DNA of 64,000 bases, taken from assembly GCA_036346255.1 (NCBI GenBank), contig CM070617.1, positions 4,629,501-4,693,500 on the forward strand. The letters are read 5' to 3'. This document shows positions 47,101-57,185 of this stretch, piece by piece (the stretch's first letter is position 1; every line of letters begins with the position of its first letter). A program made the position numbers and the translations under genes. The notes beneath the pieces are model-generated. The model was not told the DNA's origin, ran no database searches, and saw only the letters and a list, made by a program, of their open reading frames with translations. This stretch comes from Ampelocalamus luodianensis (Eukaryota > Streptophyta > Magnoliopsida > Poales > Poaceae).

Positions 47101-50100
47101 GTTAGCGTTGGTGGTTTAGATTTTTTTTTGTTTTTTCGCTCCACTTTTGTTTGCTGTAAAGGGCGCTTTGTAGGAGGGGAACCTCTTTTTGTGTAAGACC
47201 CTCCTCTTTTTAAATGGAAATGCTTTTAAGTATGATCGCGCGTGATTTGTTTGTTTGAATTTGGGCTTCGCATGTACAGGGTGAGCGATTGTTGTTCAAG
47301 CGGACCGCTGCGCGGGGTCCTACTCCTTCCGAAGTGCGAAGTGTTAAGAGAAGCGTCGGCCGCCAGGGCTCGAAGGATGAGCGGAGTGTGGTGTCCGTTT
47401 GGCCTTTACAGTTATGCTATCGAGGGGCTGTTTACCATAGTGCGAAGTGGCAGCAATGGAAATTAGCGAACCCGAAAGCCTCTATGAAGGAGTTTCATCG
47501 CGCCCGTAAGAGGAAAGTAGCAGAGGTGTGTGAGGAAATTCGGGCGTTTTGGAGGCGCCGAGAGGCGATGGGTGCAGGTGCTTATGCGGATCCCTTCGCG
47601 TCATGAGCCGAGTCTGCGCCTCCGCCGGCGGGTGTTTCGAGCGATAGCTCATCTGAGTCCTTAGATGAGTACGAGGCCACGCAAAGGGAATTTTCGAGGT
47701 TGATAGCGTCCGGGGCATCCGATGAGGAACTGCTAGAATGGGCTACGCGCACGGAGGAATGGGACTTTGTCCTGTAGGTGCGCCAAGGCCCTGTTGTAAA
47801 CTTGTATTGTATACTAGCTAGTATTTGTTATTACGGGCTAAGCCCTTGTAATCTGTGTTGTTGAGCCTCATTTGATTAATAAAGACTCGCTGTAATAAGT
47901 GCTTTGCCTTTTTGCTCGGAGGGGGTGTGGGGTTGACCGAAATAGGGCTCTGGGGAGCCCTATGCACGCTTTTTTTGTGAGGGGGCGGCGAAGCCGCGCG
48001 CCGTCCCCCTACCTTCTTTCGATAGGGCTTTGGGGAGCCCTATATATGTATTTTTTTCGAGGGGGTGGCGAAGCCGCACGCCGTCCCCCTACCTTCTTTT
48101 GATATGGCTTCAGGGAGCGCTATATATGTATTTTTTTCGTGGGGGTGGCGAAGTCGCGCGTCGTCCCCCTACCTTCTTTTGATAGGGCTTCGGGGAGCCC
48201 TATATATGTATTTTTTTCGTGGGGGTGGTAAAACCGCGCGCCGTCCCCCTACCTTCTTTTGATAGGGCTTCGGGGGGCCCTATATATGTATTTTTCTTCG
48301 AGGGGGTGGCAAAGCTGCGCACCGTCCCCCTACCTTCTTTTGATAGGGCTTCGAGGAGCCCTATATATATATATATATATTCGAGGGGGTGGCGAAGCCG
48401 CTCGCCGTCCCCCTACCTTCTTTTGATAGGGCTTCGGGGAGCCCTATATATGTATTTTTTCGTGGGGTGCGCACCGGGGCCGAAGGCCATGCGTGGCGTC
48501 TTATTTTATACACTCGTGCCATCGGGGGACCTCGGTGTGCACTGGGGCCGAAGGCCATGCGCGGTGTCTTGTTTTATACACTCGTGCCCTCGGGGACCTT
48601 GGTGTGCACCGAGGCCGAAGGCCATGCGCGGTGTCTTGTTTTATACACTCGTGTCCTCGGGGGACCTCGGTGTGCACCAGGGCCGAAGGCCATACGCGGT
48701 GTCTTGTTTTATACACTCGTGCCCTCGGGGGACCTCGGTGTGCTGTGCGGGGTTCTTTATATATTGTGTTGGTACAAAATGCCCAAAAAAGGTTACACTT
48801 GCTTTCTTACAAACCCCCCTTTTTGCGGAGCAGGCTATTAGCCGGTCGTAGCCAGGGTTTTTACAATGCGGCTGCTAGGGATAGAACTTGCAGAGACTCT
48901 TTGCGTTCCACGTGTGGTCGAGCTGCTAGCCTTCAGGGGTGGCGATGTGGTAGGATCCTAGCCTTGTGCTTTGGGTGATGATGTAGGGCCTCTCCACTAC
49001 AGCTTGCCAACTATTGCGGGGTTGGCCACCCTCTTGAGGACCATGTCGCCTGGTGCAAGGGGGTGGGCCTGGACCTTCTTGTTATACGCCCTCGCGACGC
49101 CTGCTGTATAGTTAGCCATATTTGATATGGCCTGCACACGATGCACCTCTATTAGGTCCAGGGAGACTTCCCGGCCCTCTGGATTGTCGGCCTGGCTTGC
49201 TCGGAGGGATTTAGCTGTGAGTTCTCCTGGGGTCATGGCCTCATCCCCGAAGAGGAGCCTGAATGGAGAGAAACCGGTGGCTCTAGTCGATGAGGTTCGG
49301 AGTGCCCATAAGGCCTTCTGGAGTTCTTCGGGCCATAGTCCTTTTGGCAGGCCCACTAGGCGTTTGTTGAGCCCTGCCAATATGTTGCCATTTGCCCTTT
49401 CGACTGCGTCGTTGGACTTCGGGTGCCCTATGGATGCGAAGCATATGGTGGCTCCCAGGCCTTCGCATAATAACCTGAAGGCTACGGAGTCGAACTGGGT
49501 GTCATTGTCAGTAACTATGTCGCGGAGTACTCCGTATCTACAAATAATGTTCTTCCAAACAAAGCGTTGGGCTGCCGCTAATGTTATTTTTGGTACAGGC
49601 TCGACCTCCACCCACCTTGAGAAGTATTCGATGGCGACAAAGGCGAAGCGAAGGTTGCCCCTTGCTGCTGGGAAGGGGCCAATGATGTCGAGGCCCCATC
49701 TTGCAAAGGGCCGATCAAAGGGGTTGCAATGAGACAGAGGTGCCGATGTTGTGATCGCCCACCGACACCCCCCAGCAATGCTGGACGAGGTGTTGTGCGT
49801 CGCGCAGCGCCGTTGGCCAGTAAAAGCCCTGTCGGAGGGCTCTGGCCACAATGCTCCGCGGGGCCTGATGGGCTCCGCATGCTACCTCGTGTATTTCTCT
49901 AAGGAGGTGATGGCCTTCTTGCTGGGAAATGCACCGTAGGAAGGGGGCGCAAATGCCTCCCTTGTACAGTTTGCCTCCAATGAGGCGGTAATTCCTGGCC
50001 CAGTGCTTGAGCCGTTTTGCCTCGATCGGGTCGTCAGGTTCTCCGCTTGCCAGGTAGGCGATAATGATGCTGCGCTAGTCCGTGATGTCGATGTGTGTAA

Positions 50101-53100
50101 CGTGGTGCGTGGCACCTTGTGACGCCTGGCTTGGTTTGGTGCCTTCGGGCCCAGCCCCTTGTGGTTTAGGCGGAGCCCCTGGTGCTCCGCATGGAACGGC
50201 TGGCGCGTCGGTGGAGGCGGAGGGCTTGGTAAGTATCTCGTAGAAGACCTCTAGCGGGGGTCGGTCGTCGGAGCTGGCCATCTTCGCGAGTCGATCGACA
50301 GCTTCATTAGCACTTCTGGGGATCGCCTGGACGGTGATTCCGAGAAAACCCTTAGCGAGGGCCCGTACCGCTGCAAGGTATCGGGCCATTTCAGGATCCC
50401 TTGTTTCAAATGTCTTGTCGAAGTGTCCCGCCATGAGGCGGGAATCGCTTTTGACAATCACTCACTTGGCTCCCAGCGCATTTGCTCTGCGGAGGCCTAG
50501 GAGGAGTGCCTCGTATTCTGAGGCATTATTTGTAGTGGGAAAGTTGAGTCGTGCTGCGTGTGAGATACTCCGACCGTCTGGGGCGACCAGGATGGCCACC
50601 GCGCCTGCTCCCATGGCGCACCAGGAGCCGTCAGTATACAATGTCCATGGCGTCTCAACGGCATTGGCCGACTGTTCCGTGTGAGGGGTTCACTCGGCGA
50701 CGAAGTCGGCCAATGATTGGGACTTTATGGTAGTGCGCGGAGCAAATGTGATGTCGAAGGGTGCGAGTTCTGCGGCCCATTTGCCAACACGTCTGGAGGC
50801 ATCCTTGTTTCGCAACATGAGAGCCAGTGGGTAGGAGGTCGGGATCGTGATTGTGTGTGCCAGGAAGTAATGGCGGAGTTTACGCGAAGCCATGAGCAAG
50901 GCGTATGCTAGCTTCTCCAGCTCTGTGTACCTCGTCTTGGCCCCCTAGAGTGCTTCGGACACGTAATAGACGGGTCGCTGTCCGTCTTCTTCTTGGACGA
51001 GGACCGCGCTGACCGCGGAAGCGGAGGCGGCGAGGTACAAGAGGAGTCGTGCTCCCGGCCTTGGGGTGGTGAGGCTGGGTAGCTGAGCGAGGTACTGCTT
51101 GAGTTCTTGAAATGCTTCTTGGCACTCCTTTGTCCATCGGAATGGCTCCGCACTCGGAGGGTCTTGAAGAAGGGCAAAGCCCGCTCCGCCGAGCGGGATA
51201 AGAATCGGCTGAGGGCCGCGAGGCGTCCTGTCAGTTTCTGTACCTCCCGGGCGCTGCGGGGTGGTTCCATTTCTTGTATGGCCCTGATTTTCTCTGGGTT
51301 TGCTTCAATGCCTCTGTTTGACACGAGGAACCCCAATAGCTTTCCTGCTCTGACGTCGAAGGCGCACTTCTTTGGGTTGAGCTTGATTCCCTCCGCTCGG
51401 AGGCTGGCGAAGGTTTCTCGTAGGTCCCCGGGGTGGGAGCCCGCGAGCTTGCTTTTAACCACAATGTCGTCGACATAACCTTCGACATTTCTGCCGAGCT
51501 GCCCGGCGAGGACTCTTGTGATAAGACGGGTAAAGGTTGCTCCCGCGTTTTTCAGCCCAAAGGGCATGCGATGGTAGCAGTAGGTACCAATGGGTGTAAT
51601 GAATGCAGTTTTTGCTTCATCTTACTTGGCCATGAATATCTGATGGTACCTGGAGTATGCGTCCAAAAAGCTCATGAGCTCGCACCCTGACGTGGCGTCT
51701 ACCAACTGGTCGATGCGCGGTAGGGGGAAGTCGTCCTTCAGGCATGCCTTGTTGAGGTCGGTGAAATCGACGCACATGCGCCACTGGCGGGTGCTTTTTT
51801 GGACCAGGACCGAATTGGCAAGCCATTCGGAGTGCTTGATTTCACGAATCACCCCCGCTGTTAAGAGCTTGGCGATCTCCTTTTTCGTGGCTTCGAGGCG
51901 TTCGGGCATCATGCACCGGAGCTTCTGCTTTTTTGGGACCGCGTCTGCTCGGATAGCCAACCGGTGCTCGATTGTTTCCCGGGCGATTCCCGGGATGTCT
52001 TATGGGCTCCATGCGAAGATGTCGGCATTGTCGCGGAGCACCCGGAGGATGTTGTTGTGTTCCTCCTCCGTGAGTTCTGCCCCGAGGGCCACTGTTTTCT
52101 TCGGGGAAGTGTCCTTGAGGGGAACCCTTCGCAACTGCCCCTCTGGCTTGGCCTTCGAGGCCCATTTGCCGGCCAGGGCCCTGCTCTGTATCCCTGTGTT
52201 TGCTTCGACCGTGTGAACACGCCGGGTATGCGAACCTAACTCCATTTCAGCCCGACGAGCGAGGTCTTGGTTTGCCCGTATCGTGATGACTCCTTCGCGC
52301 GCGGGGATCTTCATGCACATGTAGTTGTGATGCGCTATCGCGCCGAAGGTGTTGAGCTTGGCCCTTCTGAGGATGGCGTTGTACTAGTAGGGCATCTCGA
52401 CCACGTCGAAAGTTATCGTCTCCGTGTGAGATGCGCGACCATCGCCAAACGTGACGGGTAGGGCGATTTGGCCTAGGGCTGTCACGGGCCTGCCTCCGAA
52501 GCCCACCAGTGGTATGCCTGGTGGAGACAGGCGATCTCTACGGATCATCATCTTGTCGAAGGCTTCTGCGAATAAGAGGTCCGCCGAGCTCCCGCCATCT
52601 ACGAGGACACACCTAACCTCATAGCTGGCGATGCTGGCGGAGATGACGAGGGGGGTCTGGTGGGGGAAGTGTACTCCCCGCGCGTCTTCAGGTCCGAAGG
52701 TTATGGGTACTTCGGAGTAGCGGGGTGGCCGGGAAGCCGGCTGTGTGGCCATGTGGTGGATTTGCCGGGCGTACGCGCGGCGTTGCCTCTTCGATGTTAT
52801 ACCCAATGAGGACCCCCCCCCCGTGATCATGTTGATGACCCTCTGAGGTGGTCCACCATGGCCCCCTTTTATGCGTGGGCGTAGTGGTGGGGCTGGCAAC
52901 AGATTGCCGGCCTCCTTCCGGTCTTCATGCTCGATTGGCTGTTGATTGCGGTGCATGTAGTCCTGCATGGCCGCAATGGTACGGTAATCCAATGTTGTGT
53001 GTGACCCTTCGCCGTGGAGGTCACAGTATAGTGGAGTTGCTGCTGTTCCGCCTCAGGCGTCCTGGTGCCTCCCACCGTGACGGCCGCGGCCTCTTCCTCG

Positions 53101-56100
53101 GCCGCGGTTTGCTCGGCCGCCTCGCCTACCAGCTTCAGGGGTGTGCCCTTCGTCCACATGGTAAATGTTTCGGCCTTTTTGCCAAAAGCTGACGCGTGGT
53201 TTGTTGGTAGCCGGGGTGGTGGCTATATCTTCCTTAGGCAGCCTGTCCGACAAGGTGGTATTTTGTGCGGCGTCGTTCCTTCGGATGCTATCTTCCTCCG
53301 CTCGGGCGTACTCTTCTATCTTGTCGAAGAGCTCTGTAACCGTGCGTGCTGGCTTGCATGCCAGCTTTTCCGACAGGGGACCTTTCTGCAAGCCGCAAGT
53401 TGCGGCGTTTATGATGGTGGTCTCATTGACGCCCTTAACCTGGCACTTCACTTATGCAAATTTTCTGAAGAAGCTGCGGAGGGACTCGCCCGGGGCTTGC
53501 TTGACTGCGAACAAGTGTCCTGCATCCTTCGGCTCGCTGTAGTTTCCTTGGAAGTTGTTGCGTATGTGGTCCCGCAACTGTTCCCAGGCGTAAATGGACC
53601 GGGGGGAATGGTAAAGAACCACGTCAGGACGACGCCCTTAAGGGCCAGCGTGATGCTTTTCGCCTTGGTCGTGTCGTTCCCTCGCGCTGCTTCGACTGCT
53701 ATTTCATACACGCGCAGGAACTCCGAGGGATCTGTACAACCTTCGAAGGGTGTGACCTCTGGTATTTTGAAGTTCTTTGGCGCAAGCTGCCAAGCCCGCG
53801 CCACGGAGTTAGGTCTCCCGAGCCGCAGCCCGGTTTGGTTCCTTCGGGATGGCCTGGACTCCGGCCTCGGGGTGTTGAGTAGCGGGTTGTGGCTGGGTGG
53901 TCGTTGCAAGGGTGTTTCCCGCCGCCTACCGGAGACTAAGCATCTCCCGCCGGAGGTCCGCCAACTCTCGCTGAAGCGCTTCGTATGCTTCGCGAGGAAT
54001 GCCCGCGGTTTCGTTTGGCAAAGATGCTTCGGTGGGTGGGGCATCGCCTCCTACGATGTCCCCGTGCGTAGAATTATTGGCTTCTTCTTCTGTGGCTCGG
54101 GCGGCGGCGGCGACCGATGCGGCCCGGCCCCGCTTTGCTTTAGGGGTGTTCGGGGCCACGGCCGCTGCTGCTGCCTCGGTCGCGGAAACTTTGGGTGCTG
54201 CCCTTCGGGGGCCATCGATTTTCCTGGATGTGGGATGTGGCTTTCCTGCCGAACCCCACGGACGGCGCCAACTGTCGTAGTGAGAAGACTAGACAGTAAA
54301 AAGAGGAGACCCCTTGTGCTAGGAAGACGAGGGGGCTTCTAAAAGGGGCTCAATTATCGTATGTAAGTGTATTGCTTAAAGAAAAGTCCCTCTTCTGGTT
54401 ACACGGTGGATGGGACTATTTATAACCTCCTGGTATGGCATCAAAATTTACACTTATATCCCTATAAAAGTACTGTGGCCATAGGGGCTGCAGGGATTTT
54501 TATGCGCCCTACGCGTAGCCTCCGGTGTACGGTGTGTCTTCATGGACGTGGCCTATTCGGGGAATACACCTGATCCACCGTTCTTGTAGACCCCGCGCCC
54601 TCCACAGAGGTGACCCCTTGAGGTCCTTTGCTGCCTTCTTCGGAGGGTCTTCAGGACTACTCCGGAGGGATCTTTGGGATTACTCCGGAGGGGTCTTCGG
54701 GATCCTTCGAAGGGTCTTCGGAACACCTTCCGAGTAAGCTCTTGGGAGACCTTTCGGGGCCACCGTGCTTCGCCGGGTCGTGGGTCCAATGGGGGCGTCC
54801 TACGACACTATGTCTAAGTCACTAGGTGGTCTAATGTTGTAGGAGTCCAAAAACCTCGTACTAGTACTGACAATTAGGACTCCGTGTTGGGTCTTGTCAA
54901 CAATTCAATATTACTTATTCATAAAGCATAGGCCTGGCTTATTCATAACTCTTGAGATAATTCGTTCTGGGGATCTAGTGATGCCGCTAGTATGTTTGTA
55001 ACCAAACCTTTCATAAAACAATAGTTATTTGCAACATGTTTTCAAAGACCTATTCCTGTTTTATTGAAAGCCGTAATTCTGACATCTTTCAGGAGGAGCG
55101 AGTGGCATTGGCCTGGAGACCTCGAGAGTCTTTGCCCTGAGAGGAGCCCATGTCATCATCGCAGCGAGAAACACGGAGGCTGCATCAGAGGCAAGGAAGA
55201 GCATCATGGAGGCATACCCAAAAGCTCGTATTGATGTTCTGAAGCTTGACCTCAGCTCCCTCAAGTCTGTCAGGGCCTTTGCAGACCAGTTCAACTCAAC
55301 GAATCTTCCTCTGAACATCTTGATGTAACCCCTTCATCGCTTATGATACTTGCCTTTCTTTGATATGTACATTGCATGTGTTTCAGTCAAGTTTATTTTC
55401 AGGGTTAGCTATACATCACTGGTAGTCATAGTCTACAGTAGCGTTTTCCTTTTATCTACATTTCGCTGAATCAAGCCATCTGAAATCCTTTTCTGCAGAA
55501 ATAATGCAGGTGTGATGTTCTGTCCTTTTCAACTGTCTGAAGATGAGATTGAGATGCAATTCGCCACCAATCATCTTGGTATTGTCTCTCACTGTTACCT
55601 AATTCACATGTCTACTTGAAACAGCCAAAATCCTTGGCTGATACTGATATTTGTTTCATATGTTATGCTCAACCAGGTCACTTTCTGCTGACCAACCTCC
55701 TCCTTGATAATATGAAAGCCACTGCTAAGTCTATGGATATTGAGGGTCGCATTGTGAACTTGTCATCAGTCGCCCACCTCCATACATATCCGGAGGGAAT
55801 TCAGTTTGATAAACTCAATGACAAGAAAATGTATGTGTTCTTTTGGTTCTTTTGAAGAAAAAAAATATACTATTGACTGAACTGTAAGTAATGAATTTGT
55901 ATTGGCAGATACAATGATAAAATGGCTTATGGACAATCTAAGCTGGCAAACATACTGCACGCGAGAGAGCTCTCTAGACGGCTCAAGGTATTTTTTTTTT
56001 CTCTCCTACTGTCTACCCTTTTACTTCCTTTATCAGAAGAATAGAAACCTGAAGACACAGTGCATTTTGTATATAATGGTCATGATGCTCGGTGCATTTT

Positions 56101-57112
56101 GCCTGTTACACTACTATAATGTGTGGATCATAACTAGTAAGCAATAGCCAGTGAAAACTTTGAGAATCAAATAACTTCAGATATTCATGAACTGCGTTGG
56201 ATATTTGTTATGACTTCCAGAAATTATCTAGGCTCTACTACACTTTGCTGATCTTGATTTGTATCAGCATTCCATTCAACCTCTGATTTGACTAGCTAAA
56301 ACTGTTGCCATCATTATGATGTATGTTTAGTAACTTTCAACGAGTGCACATTGATTATTACTATTAGACCTACTCCTAGTTTTTTTTTTTTTGAAAGGGT
56401 CCTACTCCTGGTTATTAAGTTCTTTGCCCTCCAGTTAAGTATTCCATTCCGTCGTATCATAAATTATATGTTACTGAAACAGGAAGAAGGAGCAAACATC
56501 ACAGTTAATTGCGTTCATCCTGGATTGATCATGACCAATTTGATGAGGCACTCCTTTGTTCTCATGAGTATGTTATCGAGCTCATTTTTTTCTTAGGAAA
56601 CTGTGCCCTCAAATCTCAAGTTTTAGCTATGCGCCTCCAAATTTCAGGGACAGTGCCTTTACCTTTTCCACAATGTTCTGAAACTTCTTTGTTTTCACCT
56701 GCAGAGGCAATTCACGTTATCACTTACATACTGTGGAAGAATGTACCTCAGGTTTGGAGCCAGATCTTCTCTATTCTTGTTTTTGACCAAATTCTCATTC
56801 ATACCAATAACTGGAACTGTACTCTCTTTTTTTTTTTGAAAAAAAAAATGTCACAGGCTGCAAGTAATGAATCTGTACCATTTTGCAATTTTTGTTCTGA
56901 AATTCAAGATTATATCTAAAGGAACAAACGTTACGGTTTTCCAGGGAGCAGCAACTACTTGTTATGTAGGACTCAACCCTCATCTCAAGGGAGTGACAGG
57001 TAAATACTTTGCTGACTGCAATGGGGAGAAGACAGGCAAACTAGCGAAAAGTGACGCCTTGGCGAAGCAACTCTGGGAATTCAGCGAAGAGCTGATCAAA
57101 TATGCAAAATGA
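38144..57112 (+). CDS. TIC32-like short-chain dehydrogenase/reductase, 8 coding exons, 320 aa
   Basis: Coding exons: 38144-38261, 55093-55324, 55499-55578, 55677-55830, 55909-55987, 56483-56567, 56705-56751, 56945-57112; all junctions are GT-AG, phases agree, and the total is 963 nt. The protein is a classical NAD(P)H-dependent SDR: TGGASGIG nucleotide-binding loop (residues 39-46), NNAG (118-121), NLSS with the catalytic serine (about 174), and YGQSK with catalytic Tyr202 and Lys206. The C-terminal part continues to WEFSEELIKYAK. It resembles plant TIC32-type reductases; the founding member sits at the chloroplast inner envelope and links redox and calmodulin signals to protein import, but many relatives are less well defined, so the exact role is uncertain. 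No lesion is seen. Intron 1 (38262-55092) is 16.8 kb through an antisense Tat retrotransposon with a nested solo LTR; a retrotransposon derivative lies just 73 bp past the stop. Confidence 0.93.
38262..40099 (+). other. Intron 1 of the TIC32-like gene, left native part
   Basis: AT- and T-rich intronic sequence starting with the donor GTAACC. Together with 54813-55092 it gives a native intron of about 2.1 kb. No coding signal. Confidence 0.8.
40105..40747 (-). repeat. 3' LTR of the Tat element, 643 bp
   Basis: Longer than its partner by 108 bp, because the internal GGGTCTTCGGGAT-type minisatellite (about 40466-40676) has more units. Confidence 0.92.
40466..40676. repeat. LTR minisatellite, unit about 20-30 bp
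   Basis: Repeats built on GGGTCTTCGGGAT followed by TACTCCGGAG or CCTTCGAGG. Around eight or nine units here, about four in the other LTR (54638-54735). Confidence 0.88.
40748..40761 (-). other. Polypurine tract of the Tat element
   Basis: Reads GACCGCGAGGGGCT on the minus strand, next to the 3' LTR; the G-rich GAGGGGCT is the likely primer. Confidence 0.6.
41125..41132 (+). promoter_or_regulatory. TATA box of the antisense accessory gene
   Basis: TATAAGTA, 93 bp upstream of the accessory ATG at 41218 and on the strand opposite to gag-pol. The spacing suits a short leader. Confidence 0.62.
41218..47777 (+). pseudogene. Accessory gene (aORF) of the Tat element, five exons, antisense to gag-pol
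   Basis: Exon model: 41218-41992, 42064-42398 continued at 45732-45957 (split by a solo LTR), 46035-46306, 46353-47048, 47280-47777. All four introns (71, 77, 46 and 231 bp) are GT-AG and the phases fit throughout, giving about 933 codons. Exon 1 encodes the 'putative gypsy-type transposon' domain of Tat elements (FVAFFDAGLRIP, LYGVELAQLTPNS, FEWMLRATGAAG, RWETAWTWRWFYHTS). Exon 2 adds a Lys/Arg patch (KKKKRARP), and exon 4 a long coiled coil (about 46390-46600). Exon 5 ends in a Ser-rich acidic tail closing with EEWDFVL. Lesions are three in-frame TGA codons (41302, 46368, 47604) and the solo-LTR insertion; no frameshift. Function of this family is unknown; the coiled coil and basic patch suggest a nucleic-acid or self-association role (inference). 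Confidence 0.85.
42399..45726 (+). mobile_element. Solo LTR of a Ty3/gypsy element, 3328 bp, nested in the accessory gene
   Basis: Starts TGTAACATCCC and ends GTCCCGACA, flanked by the perfect 5-bp duplication CGGGG (42394-42398, 45727-45731). No PBS, gag or pol lies inside, so it is one LTR left by LTR-LTR recombination. Zones match those of the other long LTRs here: AT-rich start, GC-rich Pro/Ser/Arg-coding stretch (about 42850-43860, with several overlapping frames that I do not call genes), then AT-rich. A palindrome pair, CTCTGCAGAG and CTATTCGAATAG (45047-45058), sits in the last third. Orientation follows from the similarity of this layout to 2548-7022. Without it the accessory exon reads through in frame. 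Confidence 0.93.
47878..47883 (+). terminator. AATAAA polyadenylation signal of the accessory gene
   Basis: AATAAA about 100 bp after the accessory stop codon at 47775-47777, on the plus strand; with the TATA box at 41125 it frames a complete transcription unit. Confidence 0.6.
47941..48475 (+). repeat. Tandem array, about seven copies of an 80-bp unit
   Basis: GATAGGGCTTCGGGGAGCCC-type starts at 47941, 48021, 48101, 48181, 48261, 48342 and 48425 (spacing 80-83). Each unit holds AGGGCT...AGCCCT, able to pair as a small hairpin, a TATATATGTA stretch and a CCGTCCCCCTACC box. One unit has an expanded TA run (48363-48380). Frames across it are repeats of the unit, not genes. Confidence 0.95.
48470..48750 (+). 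repeat. Second tandem array, four copies of a 68-bp unit
   Basis: GCCGAAGGCCATGCG recurs at 48479, 48547, 48614 and 48682 (spacing 67-68), each followed by TTTTATACACTCGTG. It abuts the 80-bp array but is unrelated to it in sequence. Confidence 0.95.
48997..49851 (-). pseudogene. pol: Tat element integrase
   Basis: The catalytic core carries all three acidic positions: WGLDIIGPF, VTDNDTQFDS and NDAVERANGNI. It continues into FSPFRLLFGDEAMTPGEL and a C-terminal domain, ending early at 48997 with TAG after AIVGKL, where related proteins continue. The zinc-binding region that should precede it is present in another frame (about 50000-49850; FYWPTA-type text), so one or more frame changes separate it from RNase H. 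The core itself is well kept. Confidence 0.9.
50075..53000 (-). pseudogene. pol: Tat element protease, reverse transcriptase and two RNase H domains
   Basis: Protease (52992-52384) with VLVDGGSSADLLF, then RT: KLRCMMPERLEATKKEI region (51960-51622; VDFTDLNKACLKDDFPLPRI, SFLDAYSRYHQI) and the YVDDIVVKSK box near 51470. The standard RNase H is reduced and frameshifted around 51200-50690. A second RNase H follows (about 50680-50230): TDGSWCAMGAG, NNASEYEALLLGLRRA, VKSDSRLM, with the acidic residues in place. In-frame stops at 52384, 52000, 51622 and near 50462 interrupt one otherwise continuous frame for most of the length. The duplicated RNase H supports the Tat assignment. Confidence 0.9.
53053..54159 (-). 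pseudogene. gag: Tat element gag
   Basis: An ATG at 54159 opens a basic, Ala-rich N-terminus (MAPNTPKAKRGRAASVAAAA) and a coiled stretch. In a second frame (54044-53448) comes the capsid domain: ELAPKNFKIPEVTPFEG-like text and FLRVYEIAVEAARGNDTTKA, LKGVVLTWFF. A third segment (53451-53053) ends in an Arg/Gly-rich tail (RGGRANRGRGRGRGRHGG) in place of a CCHC knuckle, then a TGA. Two frame changes and several stops break it. Confidence 0.85.
54254..54270 (-). other. Primer-binding site of the Tat element
   Basis: TGGCGCCGTCCGTGGGG on the minus strand, two bases from the 5' LTR. It begins with the TGG complement of a tRNA CCA end. This is not the initiator-Met site used by the other elements here; Tat-type elements commonly use such a TGGCGCC primer site. 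Confidence 0.75.
54273..54807 (-). repeat. 5' LTR of the Tat element, 535 bp
   Basis: TGTCGTAGTGAG...CCTACGACA as read on the plus strand, with about four minisatellite units; flanked by the target duplication CTATG. Confidence 0.93.
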
Positions 57113-57185
57113 GGGAACAAAGCAGGATCAGAAAAGCGTCCTGATACAGTTTGGCTAATGGTACAAGTGATTGATTAAATATGTA

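Larger units (their letters stand above)
40105..54807 (-). mobile_element. Ty3/gypsy Tat-lineage retrotransposon with antisense accessory gene, inserted in intron 1
   Basis: LTRs at 40105-40747 and 54273-54807 begin TGTCGTA and end (T/C)GCGACA or TACGACA. The 5-bp target duplication CTATG (40100-40104, 54808-54812) is perfect. Orientation is minus: PBS next to 54273, then gag, protease, RT, two RNase H domains and integrase. A second, plus-strand transcription unit lies between integrase and the 3' LTR. A second RNase H and an accessory frame carrying the putative gypsy-type domain are marks of the Tat lineage (Grande, Retand, RIRE2 and Ogre relatives). Total 14.7 kb, of which 3.3 kb is a nested solo LTR. 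LTR copies differ by roughly 5 per cent by eye. Confidence 0.94.

Noticed and set aside
47941..48750. Possible CRISPR-like array
   Set aside because: Head-to-tail repeats with no unique spacers, in a plant retrotransposon.
47899..48851. Repeated frames of 65-210 codons
   Set aside because: They are translations of the 80-bp and 68-bp tandem arrays.
53065..54342. 425-codon plus-strand frame
   Set aside because: Antisense shadow of the Tat gag; capsid motifs are on the minus strand.
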